This document shows, piece after piece, positions 17,648-25,662 of a stretch of 64,000 nucleotides of DNA. The notes beneath the pieces were generated by a model. That model was not told the DNA's origin and searched no databases. It was given only the letters and a program-made list of their open reading frames with translations. The position numbers and the translations under genes are program-made. Numbering within the stretch: position 1 is the stretch's first letter; each line of letters begins with the position of its first letter. Origin of the DNA: JACCTU01 sp963809175 (GTDB lineage: Bacteria; Actinomycetota; Thermoleophilia; Gaiellales; Gaiellaceae); contig CAWEIK010000003.1 in assembly GCA_963809175.1 (NCBI GenBank), positions 372,001 through 436,000 on the forward strand, given 5' to 3'.

Positions 17648-18715
17648 ATGCCCCGGCCCGTGCAGAATCCCCGCGTGGCCCTCGACCTTGCCGCGCGGAC
17701 GCTCCAGCTCGTCGACGTTCCCTCCGAGAGCCGGCAGGAGGAGAGCCTCGCCGAACTCGTGCGGGCCTCGGTGCCCCTGGAGCTCGTCTACGACGACGAT
17801 CTCACCCTGCTCTACCGGCGGTGGACCGGCGAGCAGCCGCTCGTCGTCTTCGCGGGGCACCTCGACACCGTCCCGGAGAACGGGAACCTGCCCGGCCGAA
17901 TCGACGGCGGAGCGGTGCACGGGCTCGGCGCGAGCGACATGAAGGGCGGGCTCGCGGTGATGGTCGAGCTCGCGCGGTGGGCCGCTGCCGCCGACGAACT
18001 CGCCCTCGATCCGGCGTTCCTCTTCTTCCCACGAGAGGAGATCGCGGTCGAGCACAGCCCCCTGCCGCGCCTCTTCGACGGCGGGCTGATCGCCGACGCC
18101 GCGCTCGTCGTCGTTCTCGAGCCGACGAACAACGAGCTCCAGGTCGGTTGCGTCGGGAACATCAACGCCCGGCTTCGCTTCACGGGTCGGAGCGCACACA
18201 CCGCACGGCCGTGGCTCGGCGTGAACGCGATTGACCTCGCAGTCGAGGCGCTCGCGCGCGTCGCGGGCGTCGCGCCGCACGACGTCGAGGTCGAGGGTCT
18301 GCCGTTTCGCGAGGTGTTGAGCCTGACGCGGATCGAAGGCGGACGGGCGGACAACGTCGTCCCTGACCTCGTCGAGGCGACGCTCAACTTCCGCTACGCG
18401 CCGCACCGCACGCCGGCTGACGCCGAGGCTCGCCTGCGTGAGCTGGCCGGTGATGAGGTCGAGATCGTCAGCCACTCTCCCTCCGCCCCCGTGGCCGTCG
18501 ACAACGAGCTCGTGCAGCGGCTACGGGACGTCGGCGGGTTTTTGATCACGCCGAAGCAGGCCTGGACGCCGGTCGCCCAGTTCGCCGAGCGCGGCCTGGA
18601 CGCGGTCAATTTCGGGCCGGGTGCGCCACGCTTCGCGCACACGCGTGACGAGCAGATCGAGATCGCGGCGCTCGAGCGCTGCTTCGAGGCGCTTCGCGTC
18701 TTCATCACCGCCTAG
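17648..18715 (+). CDS. dapE: Succinyl-diaminopimelate desuccinylase
   Basis: An M20-family zinc enzyme of 355 residues that removes succinate from N-succinyl-LL-diaminopimelate to give LL-DAP. Metal-site features are AGHLDTVP, GLGASDMKGG, the FPREEI glutamates, and the C-terminal His in FAHTRDEQ. The dimerisation-domain segment GRSAHTARPWLG matches the actinobacterial DapE type. ATG 17648 is used; GTG 17675 (beginning MALDLAART) is an equally good start nearer the family N-terminus. First gene of a plus-strand operon with dapC and dapD. Confidence 0.93.
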   Translation: MPRPVQNPRVALDLAARTLQLVDVPSESRQEESLAELVRASVPLELVYDDDLTLLYRRWTGEQPLVVFAGHLDTVPENGNLPGRIDGGAVHGLGASDMKGGLAVMVELARWAAAADELALDPAFLFFPREEIAVEHSPLPRLFDGGLIADAALVVVLEPTNNELQVGCVGNINARLRFTGRSAHTARPWLGVNAIDLAVEALARVAGVAPHDVEVEGLPFREVLSLTRIEGGRADNVVPDLVEATLNFRYAPHRTPADAEARLRELAGDEVEIVSHSPSAPVAVDNELVQRLRDVGGFLITPKQAWTPVAQFAERGLDAVNFGPGAPRFAHTRDEQIEIAALERCFEALRVFITA

Positions 18716-18724
18716 GCTCCAGGC

Positions 18725-19873
18725 GTGCACGTCTCCCCCGTACTCGCGGCCCAGACCGTCTACCCGTTCGTCCGAATCGAGGAGGCGAAGCGCCGGAAAG
18801 CCGCCGAAGGCGTCCGCATCTTCGACTTCGGCATGGGCGACCCGCGCGAGCCGACCGATCCGCTGATCAAGGCCGCACTGACCGCCGCGCTCGACGAGGC
18901 AACGGGCTACCCCGCTGCGGTCGGCCTGCCCGAGCTGCGTGAGGCGATCGCCGCCTGGGCGCGACGGAGGTTCGACGTCGAGCTGGACCCCGACCGCGAG
19001 CTGATCCCGACGTACGGCTCGAAGGAGGCGATCTTCCTCTTCGCACAGGTCGTCCTCGACGCGGCGGCAGGCAAGGACCTCGTGCTGCTGCCCGAGCCCG
19101 GCTACCCCGTCTACGAACGGGGGGCGCTCTTCGCCGGCGCGGAGATCGGGACGCTACCCCTGCGCGCCGAACACGACTTCCTGCCCGATCTCGACGCCGT
19201 CGACGACGAAACCTGGTCGCGCACCGCGCTCGTCTGGGTTTGCTACCCGAACAACCCGACGGGGGCGGTCGCCCCGCTCGAGTTCTACGAACGCCTCTCG
19301 CAGATTGCGCTCGAGCACGACGTGCTCGTCTGCTCCGACGAGGCGTACACCGAGCTCTGGTTCGACGAGCCGCCGGCGTCCGCGCTCCAGGTCCAGAACC
19401 GGCGCAACATGGTCGTGTTCAACACGTTGTCCAAGCGTTCGTCGATGACCGGTTACCGCTGCGGGTTCGTCGCGGCGAACGAGGACGTGATCGAGGCGCT
19501 TCGGAAGTTCCGCCCGAACGTCGGCACAGCGCCCCAAGTGTTCGTCCAGCGCGCTGCGATCGCCGCGTGGGGCGACGAGAAGCACGTCGAGCGCAACCGT
19601 GCGCTGTACGGCCGCAAGCGCACGCTGTTTCTCGATCTGTTCGCGCGCAAAGGGATCGTCCTGGCCGGGAGTCGAGCCACGATGTACCTGTGGGTCGAGA
19701 CTCCCGGTGACGAGACATCGGTCTCGTTCGCCGAGCGGCTACTCGACCACGGTGTCGTCGTCGCTCCCGGGTCGTACTTCGGCCCGGCGGGCGAAGGGTA
19801 TGTGCGGTTCGCGCTCGTGCCGACAGAGGGCGAGTGCGCGGAGGCGGTCGCCGTCCTCGAGGACGTTCTCTGA
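18725..19873 (+). CDS. dapC: Succinyldiaminopimelate aminotransferase (class I/II PLP enzyme)
   Basis: A 382-residue fold-type I aminotransferase. Seen: the N-terminal substrate loop (FDFGMGDPREPTDP), YPNNPTGAV, SDEAYTELWF, and the Schiff-base lysine in NTLSKRSSMTGYRCGF. Alone this would be a generic aminotransferase. Position between dapE and dapD makes N-succinyl-LL-2-amino-6-oxopimelate aminotransferase (DapC) the likely function. GTG 18725 starts ten bases after dapE. Its TGA overlaps the proposed CTG start of dapD. Confidence 0.88.
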   Translation: MHVSPVLAAQTVYPFVRIEEAKRRKAAEGVRIFDFGMGDPREPTDPLIKAALTAALDEATGYPAAVGLPELREAIAAWARRRFDVELDPDRELIPTYGSKEAIFLFAQVVLDAAAGKDLVLLPEPGYPVYERGALFAGAEIGTLPLRAEHDFLPDLDAVDDETWSRTALVWVCYPNNPTGAVAPLEFYERLSQIALEHDVLVCSDEAYTELWFDEPPASALQVQNRRNMVVFNTLSKRSSMTGYRCGFVAANEDVIEALRKFRPNVGTAPQVFVQRAAIAAWGDEKHVERNRALYGRKRTLFLDLFARKGIVLAGSRATMYLWVETPGDETSVSFAERLLDHGVVVAPGSYFGPAGEGYVRFALVPTEGECAEAVAVLEDVL

Positions 19874-20670
19874 GCCTCGAGTCGGAGATCGAGGCGCTCT
19901 GGGCGGACCTCGACCCTGCACGCGCCAACGTGGTCGAGGAGACGATCGCCGCGCTCGACCGCGGTGAGCTGCGCGTCGCGGAGAAGCGCGACGAGGAGTG
20001 GGTCGTCCATGAGTGGGTGAAGAAGGCGATCCTGCTCTACTTCCGGCTCCGCAAGATGGAGCCGGTCGAGCTCGGTCCCTTTCTCTACCACGACAAGATT
20101 CCGCTGAAGCGCGACTACAGCGAGCGCGGCGTTCGCGTCGTGCCGCCGGCGGCGGCGCGCTTCGGCTCCTTCCTGTCGCCCGACGTGGTGCTGATGCCGA
20201 GCTACGTGAACATCGGCGCATGGGTCGGGCCGCGCACCATGGTCGACACCTGGGCGACGGTCGGGTCATGCGCCCAGATCGGCGCCGACGTCCATCTCGC
20301 CGGCGGCGTCGGCATCGGAGGCGTCCTCGAGCCTCCCGGGGCACGGCCGGTGATCGTCGAGGACGGCGCGTTCGTGGGCTCGCGCTGCATCGTCACCGAG
20401 GGAACGATCGTGGGCGAAGGTGCGGTGCTCGGCGCGAACGTGGTGCTGACGTCGTCGATCCCGATCATCGATGTGACTGGCGACAAGCCCGTCGAGCATC
20501 GCGGCTTCGTGCCACCTCGCTCGGTGGTGATCCCCGGCACACGTGCGAAGGAGTACGCCGCCGGGACGTTCGACATCCCCTGCGCGCTGATCGTCGGGAC
20601 ACGCAACGCCTCCACCGACCTGAAGACGAGCCTGAACGACGCGTTGCGGGAGCACGGGGTCGCGACGTGA
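19870..20670 (+). CDS. dapD: Tetrahydrodipicolinate N-succinyltransferase, probable CTG start
   Basis: A 266-residue left-handed beta-helix acyltransferase that succinylates tetrahydrodipicolinate. Seen: the N-terminal helical domain (LESEIEALWADLDP), LRKMEPVELG, then hexapeptide-type turns (SYVNIGAWVG, VDTWATVGSCAQIG, HLAGGVGIGGVLEP, GAFVGSRCIV). The family N-terminus aligns with SLESEIEALW. The only codon there is CTG 19870, with GAGGA six bases upstream and a CTGA overlap with the dapC stop. GTG 19834 would add 12 Arg-rich residues. I prefer CTG. Confidence 0.88.
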   Translation: MSLESEIEALWADLDPARANVVEETIAALDRGELRVAEKRDEEWVVHEWVKKAILLYFRLRKMEPVELGPFLYHDKIPLKRDYSERGVRVVPPAAARFGSFLSPDVVLMPSYVNIGAWVGPRTMVDTWATVGSCAQIGADVHLAGGVGIGGVLEPPGARPVIVEDGAFVGSRCIVTEGTIVGEGAVLGANVVLTSSIPIIDVTGDKPVEHRGFVPPRSVVIPGTRAKEYAAGTFDIPCALIVGTRNASTDLKTSLNDALREHGVAT

Positions 20671-21926
20671 ACGATCGGCCGGTGCGCCTGATCGTCAACG
20701 ACGACCGCGGTCGCTCCCGGCTCACGGTCTTCTTTCGGCTCTTCCTGGCGATTCCGCACTTCGTCTGGCTCGGGCTATGGACGTTCGCGGTCTTCTTCAC
20801 CGCGATCGCGCAGTGGTTCGTCACGGTTGTGCGCGGCCGTCCGGCCGACCCGCTGCAGAGCTTTCACGTCGCCTACATTCGGTACGCGACGCACGTCGGC
20901 GCGTACGTCGCGCTGGCTGCCAACCCGTTTCCCGGGTTCCTCGGTGAGCCGGGGTACCCGATCGACGTCGAGCTGGACGCGGCCGAGCTCCAGCCGAGGC
21001 TGACTGCCGGCTTCCGCTTCCTGCTCGCGATCCCGGCGCTCCTCTTCCTGGCGCTCGTAACGGGCGGCGGACCAGCCGGGGGCTTCGGTGACCGCTCCTT
21101 CGCGATCAGCGGCGGCCTGGTGCTGACGGCAGCCGTCCTGGGGTGGTTCGCGTGTCTTGCGCGAGGCGAGATGCCGCACGGTCTGCGCAACGTCGCCGCG
21201 TACGGGCTGCGCTACTCGGCGGAGACGTACGCGTACCTGCTGCTCGTCACGCCGACGTATCCGACGGGCGATCCGACGCTTCCCGCGTCTGCGGGTCCAA
21301 ACCCGGAGCACCCGATCGCTCTCGAGGTGAGCGACGATCGCCGACGGTCTCGTCTGACGACCTTCTTCCGTCTCTTCCTCACCGTGCCGCACATGGTGTG
21401 GCTGTTGCTCTGGGGCATCGCCGCGTTCTTCGCGGTCATCGGCCAGTGGTTCTTCGCACTCGCTACCGGCCGCCCAGCAGCGTCACTTCGTCGCTTCCTC
21501 GCGGCGTACGTGCGATACCAGACCCACGTCGGTGCCTTCCTCTTCATGGTCGCGAACCCGTTTCCGGGCTTCACCGGTCAGGCCGGGTACCCCGTCGACG
21601 TGTACGTCGCGCCGCCGGAGCCGCAGAACCGCTGGGTGACGCTCTTTCGGTTCTTCCTGGGGCTCCCGGCGTTCATCCTGAACAGCGCACTCACCACGAT
21701 GTTGTTCGCGGCGGGGGTCGGCGGCTGGTTCGCCGCGCTCGCGATCGGGCGGATGCCGGAAGGCCTGCGGAATGCGGGCGCGTACGCGCTCCGGTACAAC
21801 GCGCAGGTCAATACGTATGCGACGCTCGTGACGGACCGCTATCCGTTCAGCGGCCCGCCGAGGCTCGAGCCGGTCGAGACCCCGTGGGCCGAGCTACCGC
21901 CCACGCCGGTCGATGCGCCGGCTTGA
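20667..21926 (+). CDS. Membrane protein with two tandem DUF4389 domains
   Basis: A 419-residue protein made of two homologous halves. Each begins with DDRGRSRLTVFFRLFLAIPH or DDRRRSRLTTFFRLFLTVPH. Each continues through IAQWFVTVVRGRPA-like and ATHVGAYVALAANPFPGF-like segments, and each ends in GLRNxxAYxLRY. This is the DUF4389 pattern, duplicated. Several hydrophobic stretches per half indicate an integral membrane protein. Function is unknown. GTG 20667 overlaps the dapD stop (GTGA) and its end overlaps the M48 protease start by 14 bases, so all are co-translated. A cell-wall role is a guess from the operon only. Confidence 0.8.
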   Translation: MNDRPVRLIVNDDRGRSRLTVFFRLFLAIPHFVWLGLWTFAVFFTAIAQWFVTVVRGRPADPLQSFHVAYIRYATHVGAYVALAANPFPGFLGEPGYPIDVELDAAELQPRLTAGFRFLLAIPALLFLALVTGGGPAGGFGDRSFAISGGLVLTAAVLGWFACLARGEMPHGLRNVAAYGLRYSAETYAYLLLVTPTYPTGDPTLPASAGPNPEHPIALEVSDDRRRSRLTTFFRLFLTVPHMVWLLLWGIAAFFAVIGQWFFALATGRPAASLRRFLAAYVRYQTHVGAFLFMVANPFPGFTGQAGYPVDVYVAPPEPQNRWVTLFRFFLGLPAFILNSALTTMLFAAGVGGWFAALAIGRMPEGLRNAGAYALRYNAQVNTYATLVTDRYPFSGPPRLEPVETPWAELPPTPVDAPA

Positions 21927-23133
21927 GCACGTCGTCGCCGCGCTCGTCCTGATCGCCTGCGCGGCGCTCGGCGCTTGGGCGCTGTGGCCGACGGACGTTC
22001 CCGACGAGCTGAAGCTCCCGGCGCTCGACGAGCGCGCGATCTTCGAACCGGCGCAGCTGAACAGGGCGGAGCACTTCGAGACGTTCCTCCGCTGGAACTC
22101 ACTTGCGTCGATGGTGGTGGTGCTGATCGTGCTAGGGCTGTACGCCTGGCGCGGACATCGCCTGGCCCGCGAGTCGGCGGCCGGGCGGATCGGCACCGGA
22201 ATGCTGCTCGGGATGTTGGGACTCGGGATCCTCTGGATCACGCAGATCCCGTTCGGGCTCGCCGAGCTCTGGTGGGCGCGCCGCTACGACGCTGCGGACG
22301 ACGTCGGCTACCTCGAGTGGCTGTTTGCCTACTGGCTCAGCCTCACGGTCGAGTTCGCGTTTATCTGCCTCGCGCTCGTGATCGTGATGGGCTTCGCACA
22401 GCTGCTGCGCGGGCGCTGGTGGGTCGCAGGCGCTCCGGTGTTCGTCGGCCTGTACGTCCTGTTCTCCTACACCTTCCCCTGGCTGGTTCCGGACGATCGC
22501 CCGCTGCGAGACGCGGCGCTGGTGACCGCCGCGCGCGAGTACGCGCGCGAGCAGGGCACCGAGTCGATTCCCGTTCGAGTCGAGGAGGTCAGCGCGTACA
22601 CCGACTCGCCGAACGCGTTCGCCGCGGGGATGGACGCGTCGCGCAAGGTCTTCATCTGGGACACGCTTCTCGACGGGCGCTTCGCCGACGACGAGGTGCG
22701 GATGGTGCTCGCGCACGAGATCGCACATCACTCGCGGGAGCACATCTGGAAGGGCGTCGGCTGGTACGCGCTCTTTGCGGTGCCCGGCACGTTCCTGATC
22801 GCGGTCGCGACGCGTCGGCGCGGCACGCTCCGTGAGGCGCAGGCGGTGCCGGTCGCGCTCTTCGCCTTCGTGGCGCTCAGCATGGCGGCTCAGCCGATCT
22901 TCAACGTGATCGGTCGCAGGATGGAAGCGGAGGCCGACTGGGTCGCGCTCCAGACGACGGAGGACCCCGACGGCGCGCGGCAGCTCTTCGTCCATTTCAC
23001 GGAGTTCGCCCTCGCCGACCCGTCCCCGCCCGCGTGGGCGTCCGCCCTGTTCGACACCCACCCATCCATGCTGGACAGGATCCGTATGGCCGAGGCTTGG
23101 CGGGCACGCTCGGAGGGCCGTTCCCATCCCTAA
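21913..23133 (+). CDS. M48-family membrane metalloprotease
   Basis: A 406-residue protein with an N-terminal membrane anchor and about five transmembrane helices. It has the zinc motif HEIAHH (within LAHEIAHHSREHIW) and the downstream third-ligand segment RRMEAEADWVAL. This layout matches M48 peptidases related to HtpX/Ste24 and CAAX-processing enzymes, which cleave misfolded or tail-anchored membrane proteins. Upstream SPNAFAAGMDASRKVFIWDTLL is the usual strand before the zinc helix. It is last in the dapE-dapC-dapD operon and converges on dapF. Confidence 0.88.
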   Translation: MRRLEHVVAALVLIACAALGAWALWPTDVPDELKLPALDERAIFEPAQLNRAEHFETFLRWNSLASMVVVLIVLGLYAWRGHRLARESAAGRIGTGMLLGMLGLGILWITQIPFGLAELWWARRYDAADDVGYLEWLFAYWLSLTVEFAFICLALVIVMGFAQLLRGRWWVAGAPVFVGLYVLFSYTFPWLVPDDRPLRDAALVTAAREYAREQGTESIPVRVEEVSAYTDSPNAFAAGMDASRKVFIWDTLLDGRFADDEVRMVLAHEIAHHSREHIWKGVGWYALFAVPGTFLIAVATRRRGTLREAQAVPVALFAFVALSMAAQPIFNVIGRRMEAEADWVALQTTEDPDGARQLFVHFTEFALADPSPPAWASALFDTHPSMLDRIRMAEAWRARSEGRSHP

Positions 23134-23154
23134 CCCCCACCCACCCGGGGGAGC

Positions 23155-23886
23155 TCAGGGTAGCGGGCGGGAGCGCGGGTCTTCGTGCAAATCCTGTGAC
23201 GATTCGTCCACCGGAGCGGCGGCCCCGCGCAGGTAGGCGCGGCCGTTCTCGAGGCGGACGTGCAGGTCGCCGCCCGGGAAGTGAACGACGACCTCACCGC
23301 CGGCCGGGTGCGTCGCCGCGGCGACGGCGACCGCGCTCGTGCCCGACGCGCTCGTCTCACCCACCCCACGCTCCCAGACTCGTGCCGTCACCTCGCCCGG
23401 CGCGTCCACCCTCGCAACCTGCACGTTGGTGCGATTCGGGAAGCGCTCGTGATTCTCGAGTCTCGGCCCGAGGGCCGGCAGCACCGCGGGATCGCCGAGC
23501 ACGACCGCGTGCGGATTGCCGACGTCGACCGCGATCACCTCGATGCCGTCGACCACCTCGACCGCGCCCACGCGAACGTCGCCGAGCTCCTGCTCGACGT
23601 CGTCCCCGCCGAGCATCCGCGCAATGACGACGCGCGGCCCGACGCGCACCGTGACGACGTCCTCGCCCGTCCGCTCCGCGAGCCACCGGGCCGCGATCCG
23701 CGTTCCGTTCCCGGACATCTCCGCTTGCGATCCATCGGGGTTCCAGATGGTGACCTCGCCGTCGTCCGTCACCTCGAGGATGCCGTCGGCGTCGCCGACG
23801 AGCTCGCGCACTCGGTCAGCCGTCAGCCCGGAGGGCTCCGTCACCAGGTACACGTTCCCGTGCGCGTGCCAGCGCGACGATCTCAT
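23155..23886 (-). CDS. Diaminopimelate epimerase-fold protein lacking both catalytic cysteines
   Basis: A 243-residue protein with the DapF double hot-dog fold signature. Position after miaA matches dapF. However, the first catalytic Cys motif (normally CGNGxR) reads EMSGNGTRIAARW, with Ser58. The second (normally CGTG or CGSG after ERGxGET) reads ERGVGETSASGTSAVA, with Ser181. The N-terminal GND(F) also reads GNVYLV. The flanking glycines, Asn and Arg are kept, so the pocket seems conserved. Classical two-base Cys/Cys racemisation cannot occur. Options are an unrecognised serine-using epimerase, another isomerase or dehydratase, or an inactive paralogue. ATG 23886 lies within the 3' end of miaA. 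Confidence 0.85.
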   Translation of the reverse strand: MRSSRWHAHGNVYLVTEPSGLTADRVRELVGDADGILEVTDDGEVTIWNPDGSQAEMSGNGTRIAARWLAERTGEDVVTVRVGPRVVIARMLGGDDVEQELGDVRVGAVEVVDGIEVIAVDVGNPHAVVLGDPAVLPALGPRLENHERFPNRTNVQVARVDAPGEVTARVWERGVGETSASGTSAVAVAAATHPAGGEVVVHFPGGDLHVRLENGRAYLRGAAAPVDESSQDLHEDPRSRPLP

Positions 23887-24728
23887 CGGCCACCTCGGTC
23901 GTGGGACGGTTCGCATCGATGATGACGACGCCGGGGATGCGGCGCATCCACTTCCGCTGGTAGGCGCTGTAGCGGCGGACGCGACGGTTAGTACGTCTCG
24001 ACCGCCTCCTCGAGCGGCAGGTCGGCAAAGTCGCGCAGGCCGTGGACCGCGAGCGCGGTCTGGGAGACGGGGCCGGCGAGAGCCCGGCACGCCTCCTCGA
24101 CGACGCCGCGCTCGACCATCGAGCGGGTCCGAGCCTCGATGCGCGCTCCGAGCTCCTCACGTGGCATCTCGAGACCGACCACGACGGTCGGATACCGGTA
24201 CCCCCCGCCCCAGAGCGTGTCCGAGGTCGGAGCGAGCGACGAGCCGACCTCGACGAGCTCGAGTGCCCGGACGACCCGACGCCGGTCGTTCGCGTGAATT
24301 CGTCCCGCCGCGACCGGATCATGCTCCGCCAGCGCCGCGTGCGCGCGCTCGGGACCGAGACTGTCGTACAGCCGCTCCAGCCGCGCGCGGGTGGCGGCAG
24401 GCGCGGGCGGCGGAAGCGCGAGCCCCGCGAGCGCCGCACGGAGGTACAAACCTGTCCCGCCGGCCACCACCGGAGTTCGCCCGTCGGCTATGACCTCGTC
24501 GACCGCCGCCTGCGCGAGCTCTTGGTACTCCGCGACCGATGCCTCGTGGTCGAGCGGCCAGACACCGACGAGCTTCGTCGGCCGGTCGGACTGGTTCGTC
24601 AGGATCGGCAACCCCCGGTACGCCTGCATCGCGTCGGCGGACACGAGCTCGCCGTCGACCCGGTCGGCCAGGACCTCGGCAACGGCGGTCTTTCCGGACG
24701 CGGTCGGCCCGAAGACACCGACGACCAT
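23816..24728 (-). CDS. miaA: tRNA dimethylallyltransferase, one frameshift
   Basis: Transfers the dimethylallyl group to N6 of A37 in tRNAs reading UNN codons; its product is the substrate of MiaB, encoded just upstream. Seen: the P-loop VFGPTASGKT, DGELVSADAMQAYRGL, LTNQSDRPTKLVG, VVAGGTGLYLRA and NDRRRVVRALEL. A frame change near 23992 joins the C-terminal YQRKWMRRIPGVVIID, also family-like. ATG 24728 overlaps the stop of the membrane protein gene before it. The end is placed at the in-frame stop 23816, which overlaps the dapF start by about 70 bases; another indel could shorten it. Confidence 0.88.
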
Positions 24729-25662
24729 CAGGGCGTCACAGGGGCGCTGCGGAGCGCGGCGCGCCGGCGCCTCCACAGGAGCGCGCCAACGAGGAGCAAC
24801 ACGCCCTCGACGACGGTGATCACGATGCGGTTCAGGACGACCACCCCGAGTGCGACGCCACTCGGCGCCACTGCGAGGACGAGGCCGTACATCGTCGCCT
24901 CGCGGACGCCGAGGCCCGACGGAGTGATGATCGAGAGCACGGCAACGATGGCGCCCACCGCCGCAACACCGCCCAGGAAGACGATCGTCTCGGGTAGCGT
25001 CGCCTCCCAGCGAGCGAATGAGGAACAGCAACGCCGCGCCTCCGACAATCCACGAGAACGCGTAGAACACGAGCAGTCCGATGAGGACTCGGTACGGGAG
25101 CTCCGGGAGATCCACCCCACCGAACGGCCGGAAGACCCGCGCCGCGAGCCAGCGAAACACGCGCGGGTGCAACGCGACGACGACAACCGCGCTGAAGAGG
25201 ATGAGCGGCAGGAGTGGCGCGTCGGCCCCGCCGATGATCGCGAGGCCGGCGACGAACACGCCGACGCCCGAGACTGCCGACAGACCGGCTTCGAGCAGGA
25301 TCGACGAGAGGACTAGCGGCGTCGCCGCCTCGACGCCCGCCTTCCGCAGCCAGACTACCGCGCAGCCGGCGTCCAGATGCCGCCCGGCACGTACTTCGCG
25401 AGCATCGAGGCCATCTCCGCCTGCAGTGCGACGTCGTACGTCACGCGAACGTCCAGAGCGCGAAGGATCGACTGCCAGCCGATCACGAACAAGCAGTAGT
25501 ACGCGCCGACGAGCCCGGTCGCGATCAGCAGGTCCCGACGTCCGCGTCGCGAAGCCGCGGGCCGGCGTCCGCCCAGGTGTCCTCAAGGGCGAAGCCGAGG
25601 AAGACGACCAGCGCAACGACGAAGAGCAGCTGCGCCGCGATCCAGGCGCGGCGCCGGGTCAT
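24728..25662 (-). CDS. Flippase-like (UPF0104/LPG-synthase TM domain) membrane protein, about three frameshifts
   Basis: Fragments in three frames join into one polytopic membrane protein of about 310 residues. It starts MTRRRAWIAAQLLFVVALVV (ATG 25662) and contains LLATGLVGAYYCLFVIGWQS. The hallmark MLAKYVPGGIW follows, then LRKAGVEAATPLVLSSILLE, and SIITPSGLGVREATM near the C-terminus. The K-x-x-P-G-G-I-W and SGLGxRE motifs are typical of the lysylphosphatidylglycerol synthase transmembrane/flippase-like family, often linked to polyisoprenoid or glycolipid transport. Breaks lie near 25545, 25365 and 25020. It sits between miaB and miaA, an unusual insertion in that pair. Confidence 0.7.

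Noticed and set aside
23155..23886. Loss of DapF cysteines as a frameshift artefact
   Set aside because: The motifs on both sides of each serine are in the same frame and match the family, so no indel is involved; only substitutions at two codons could explain it.
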